Shown piece after piece: positions 4,658-6,291 of a stretch of DNA of 6,291 bases. Within the stretch, counting starts at the first letter, position 1. Every line of letters begins with the position of its first letter. The notes beneath the pieces are model-generated. The model did not search any database and was not told the origin of the DNA. It saw nothing but the letters and a program-made list of their open reading frames with translations. The position numbers were made by a program, and so were the translations under genes. The stretch is from an uncultured Kiloniellales bacterium (GTDB taxonomy: Bacteria > Pseudomonadota > Alphaproteobacteria > Kiloniellales > JAKSDN01), in NCBI GenBank assembly GCA_937974415.1, contig CALJXB010000288.1, positions 1-6,291 of the forward strand, written 5' to 3'.

Positions 4658-6291
4658 GTCTCGGCGCCCGCCTTGCTGAGCCCCTCCACCAGCAGGGCGT
4701 TGTGGACCGGATCGTTGTAGAGGGTGATGTCGCCGCGCAGCACGCTCGGTATGAACTCGGGCGCGAAGGATGCGAGCTCGTTGGCGTGCTTCCTGGCACC
4801 CTCGAGATCGCCGTTATGAACGCAGCAGGCGATCATGAGGGCGCGCCGGATGGGCGCTCTGGGGTGCATCTGGACCGCCAGCCTGGCCCATTTCTCTGTC
4901 GCCTCGTAGTCGCCATCGGCGAAGCTGGCTTGGGCCAACGCTAGGTAAGCGATGCCGAGCCAGAGCTCGTTGTCGCGAGGGCTGAGCCGGAGCCCGAGTG
5001 CGGCGTGCTCCCGGGCCTCGTCGGTGTAGCCCGCCAGAGACTCGCTCCACGCCATGGTGAAGAGGTTGACGGCGAAGTTCGGGTTGAGTGCGAAGGCATA
5101 GCGATGGTCGGCGACGGCAGCCTCGTAATTGCCGCGGAACTGTTCAACCATGCCACGCGCCGAATAGCCCCGCGGATCCGACGAGTCGACATCGACGAGA
5201 CGCTCCACAGCGGTCCAGGCCTCTTTGAGCAATTCATCCGGGTCCGGACCCCAGCGATAGAGGTAGCCTTCCACGCAAGCCCAAGCTCGGATCCATAGGG
5301 CGTGAGCGTTTCTCGGATCCTGCTCAAGCGCCGCTGCCGCGGTGTCCAGTGCCTGACGGTGTATCTCCGGGCTGCCCTTGCGGGCGCCATCGTAGAACAG
5401 CGCTTGTGACTTCAAGGCAAGGTCATAAGCGGAGACGTTGCCGCTACGCACGCCGCGGACCCGATCGATTTCCGCCATTTCGATTTGCGGCGCGATGGCG
5501 CCGACGACGTTAGCCGTGATCTCCTCCTGGAGCGCGAAAATATCCTCCAAGTTCCTGTCGTATCGTTCGGCCCAGACGTGTTTGCCGGTTTCGCTGTCGA
5601 TGAGCTGCGCCGTGATTCTGACCCGGCTGCCGGCCCGTCGGATGCTGCCTTCGAGCACATAGCGCACGCCGAGCTCCTCCGCCACCCGCCGCACGTCGAC
5701 CGCTTGACCCTTGTAGGAGAAACTGGAGTTGCGGGCGATGACGAAGAGGGTCGGAAAGCGCGACAGCTCGGTGATGATGTCCTCGGTGATGCCGTCGGAG
5801 AAGTAGTCCTGCTCCTGGTCGCCGGACATGTTGTTGAACGGTAAGACGGCGATCGAGGGCTTGTCCGGTAGGGGCAGAGCCTCGCTGGGCGGCGCTTCGA
5901 CGTCGCCGCGCGGCGATTCCGCCGTGCGCAAGCCGTCGACCAGCAGGGCATTGTGCCCGGGGTTGCGATAAAGCGTGTAGCTGCCGTCGAGCAGACTCGC
6001 CAGGAAGTCGGACCCGATGGCCTTGAGCTCCTTTAAGCGCCGCGCGGCTTCCTCGGCCTTGCCGAGATGGGCGCAGCTCGCGGCGACGATCGCGCCGCGC
6101 AGCGACGAGGGCTTGAGCGCGAGCGCGCGGCTGCCCATGTCCTTCGCCGCCGCGAAGTCCCGGTCGGCGAAGTGCGCCTGCGCCAGAGCGAGATAGGCGG
6201 TGCCGAGCCAGAAATCCATGTCTCGCGGGCTGAGGCGAAGCCCAAGCTCGGCATGTTCCCGCGCCTCGTCGGTCAGGCCGGCCAGGGACTC
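4654..6291 (-). CDS. Tandem-module TolB-like/TPR protein, paralogue of the cyclase; 5' end outside window
   Basis: 545 residues are visible, open from the right edge (6291) to the TGA at 4656-4654. The ATG at 6219 is internal: the 24 codons upstream stay open and are homologous to residues within the same protein, so it is not taken as the start. Residues 1 to about 125 are the TPR tail of a first module, ending in NPGHNALLVDGL. A short acidic, Pro-rich linker follows. A second, complete module then begins with a TolB-like domain (about 142-262, PDKPSIAVLPF, YFSDGITEDII, WAERYD) and continues with TPRs to an end that repeats the first module's tail (DPVHNALLVEGL). No cyclase domain precedes the second module. 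Whether one heads the first module lies beyond the window. No membrane segment is visible. It is adjacent to and overlaps the cyclase gene, so the pair is presumably cotranscribed. TPRs suggest protein-protein binding; the precise function is unknown. Confidence 0.82.
   Translation of the reverse strand, partial: ESLAGLTDEAREHAELGLRLSPRDMDFWLGTAYLALAQAHFADRDFAAAKDMGSRALALKPSSLRGAIVAASCAHLGKAEEAARRLKELKAIGSDFLASLLDGSYTLYRNPGHNALLVDGLRTAESPRGDVEAPPSEALPLPDKPSIAVLPFNNMSGDQEQDYFSDGITEDIITELSRFPTLFVIARNSSFSYKGQAVDVRRVAEELGVRYVLEGSIRRAGSRVRITAQLIDSETGKHVWAERYDRNLEDIFALQEEITANVVGAIAPQIEMAEIDRVRGVRSGNVSAYDLALKSQALFYDGARKGSPEIHRQALDTAAAALEQDPRNAHALWIRAWACVEGYLYRWGPDPDELLKEAWTAVERLVDVDSSDPRGYSARGMVEQFRGNYEAAVADHRYAFALNPNFAVNLFTMAWSESLAGYTDEAREHAALGLRLSPRDNELWLGIAYLALAQASFADGDYEATEKWARLAVQMHPRAPIRRALMIACCVHNGDLEGARKHANELASFAPEFIPSVLRGDITLYNDPVHNALLVEGLSKAGAET
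4690..5043 (-). repeat. Intragenic repeat copy 2: C-terminal TPR tail of second module
   Basis: This stretch encodes ESLAGYTDEAREHAALGL through HNALLVEGL and aligns with 5941-6291 with a single one-codon gap. By hand count about 67 of 125 residues are identical, 37 of the first 45. The 63 bases 4981-5043 and 6229-6291 differ at 13 positions, many of them silent. It is a diverged coding duplication, not a mobile element. Confidence 0.8.
5941..6291 (-). repeat. Intragenic repeat copy 1: C-terminal TPR tail of first module, cut by window edge
   Basis: This stretch encodes ESLAGLTDEAREHAELGL through HNALLVDGL and is the first copy of the tail repeated at 4690-5043, offset by 1248-1251 bases. The repeat probably continues past the right edge, because the alignment is still strong at base 6291. 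Confidence 0.8.

Noticed and set aside
2423..4720. A 765-codon open frame on the + strand opposite the cyclase gene
   Set aside because: It is antisense to a gene with clear domains and shows no recognisable domain itself. Long antisense open frames are expected in GC-rich DNA, and its first part also overlaps the LysR gene in another frame.
6217..6219. ATG at 6219 as the start of the TolB-like/TPR gene
   Set aside because: The frame stays open to the window edge, and the 24 upstream codons match the internal repeat (ESLAG.TDEAREHA), so the true start lies outside the window.

Overview
The window is dense, high-GC coding DNA with few gaps, and the gene content points to an alphaproteobacterium, perhaps a Rhodospirillales-like lineage (inference). 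The clues are a single-chain ethylmalonyl-CoA mutase, which marks the ethylmalonyl-CoA pathway, and soluble class III cyclase/TolB-like/TPR proteins, which are often multiplied in that group. No rRNA, tRNA, CRISPR array, transposase or attachment site was recognised.

Layout. Bases 1-1371 (+) hold the C-terminal two thirds of an adenosylcobalamin-dependent ethylmalonyl-CoA mutase, whose 5' end lies off the left edge. It converges on a small GFA/CENP-V-type zinc protein (1399-1851, -), and a 9-bp hairpin sits across the junction. A 156-bp AT-richer divergent intergenic region (1852-2007) contains three small dyads, one of them a perfect 13-bp palindrome of the LysR T-N11-A form. It separates the GFA gene from a GcvA-like LysR regulator (2008-2916, +). 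This is the usual layout of a LysR regulator and its divergently transcribed target. The LysR gene converges, with only 10 bp between stop codons, on a second transcription unit running leftwards.

The second unit (2927-6291, -) holds two paralogous, overlapping genes. The upstream one, open at the right edge, is a TolB-like/TPR protein made of at least two tandem modules fused in one frame: the tail of a first module is followed by a linker and a complete second TolB-like plus TPR module. The downstream one starts at a GTG inside the GTGA overlap. It encodes a soluble adenylate cyclase domain with all six canonical catalytic positions, fused to the same TolB-like domain and to TPRs. The two genes are likely translationally coupled, and their products may act together as a cAMP-signalling module. 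The function of the TolB-like/TPR part is not known.

No stretch longer than 300 bases lacks a gene. The most unusual part of the window is the fused tandem-module architecture and its coupling to an apparently intact cyclase. The rest is ordinary metabolic and regulatory content.
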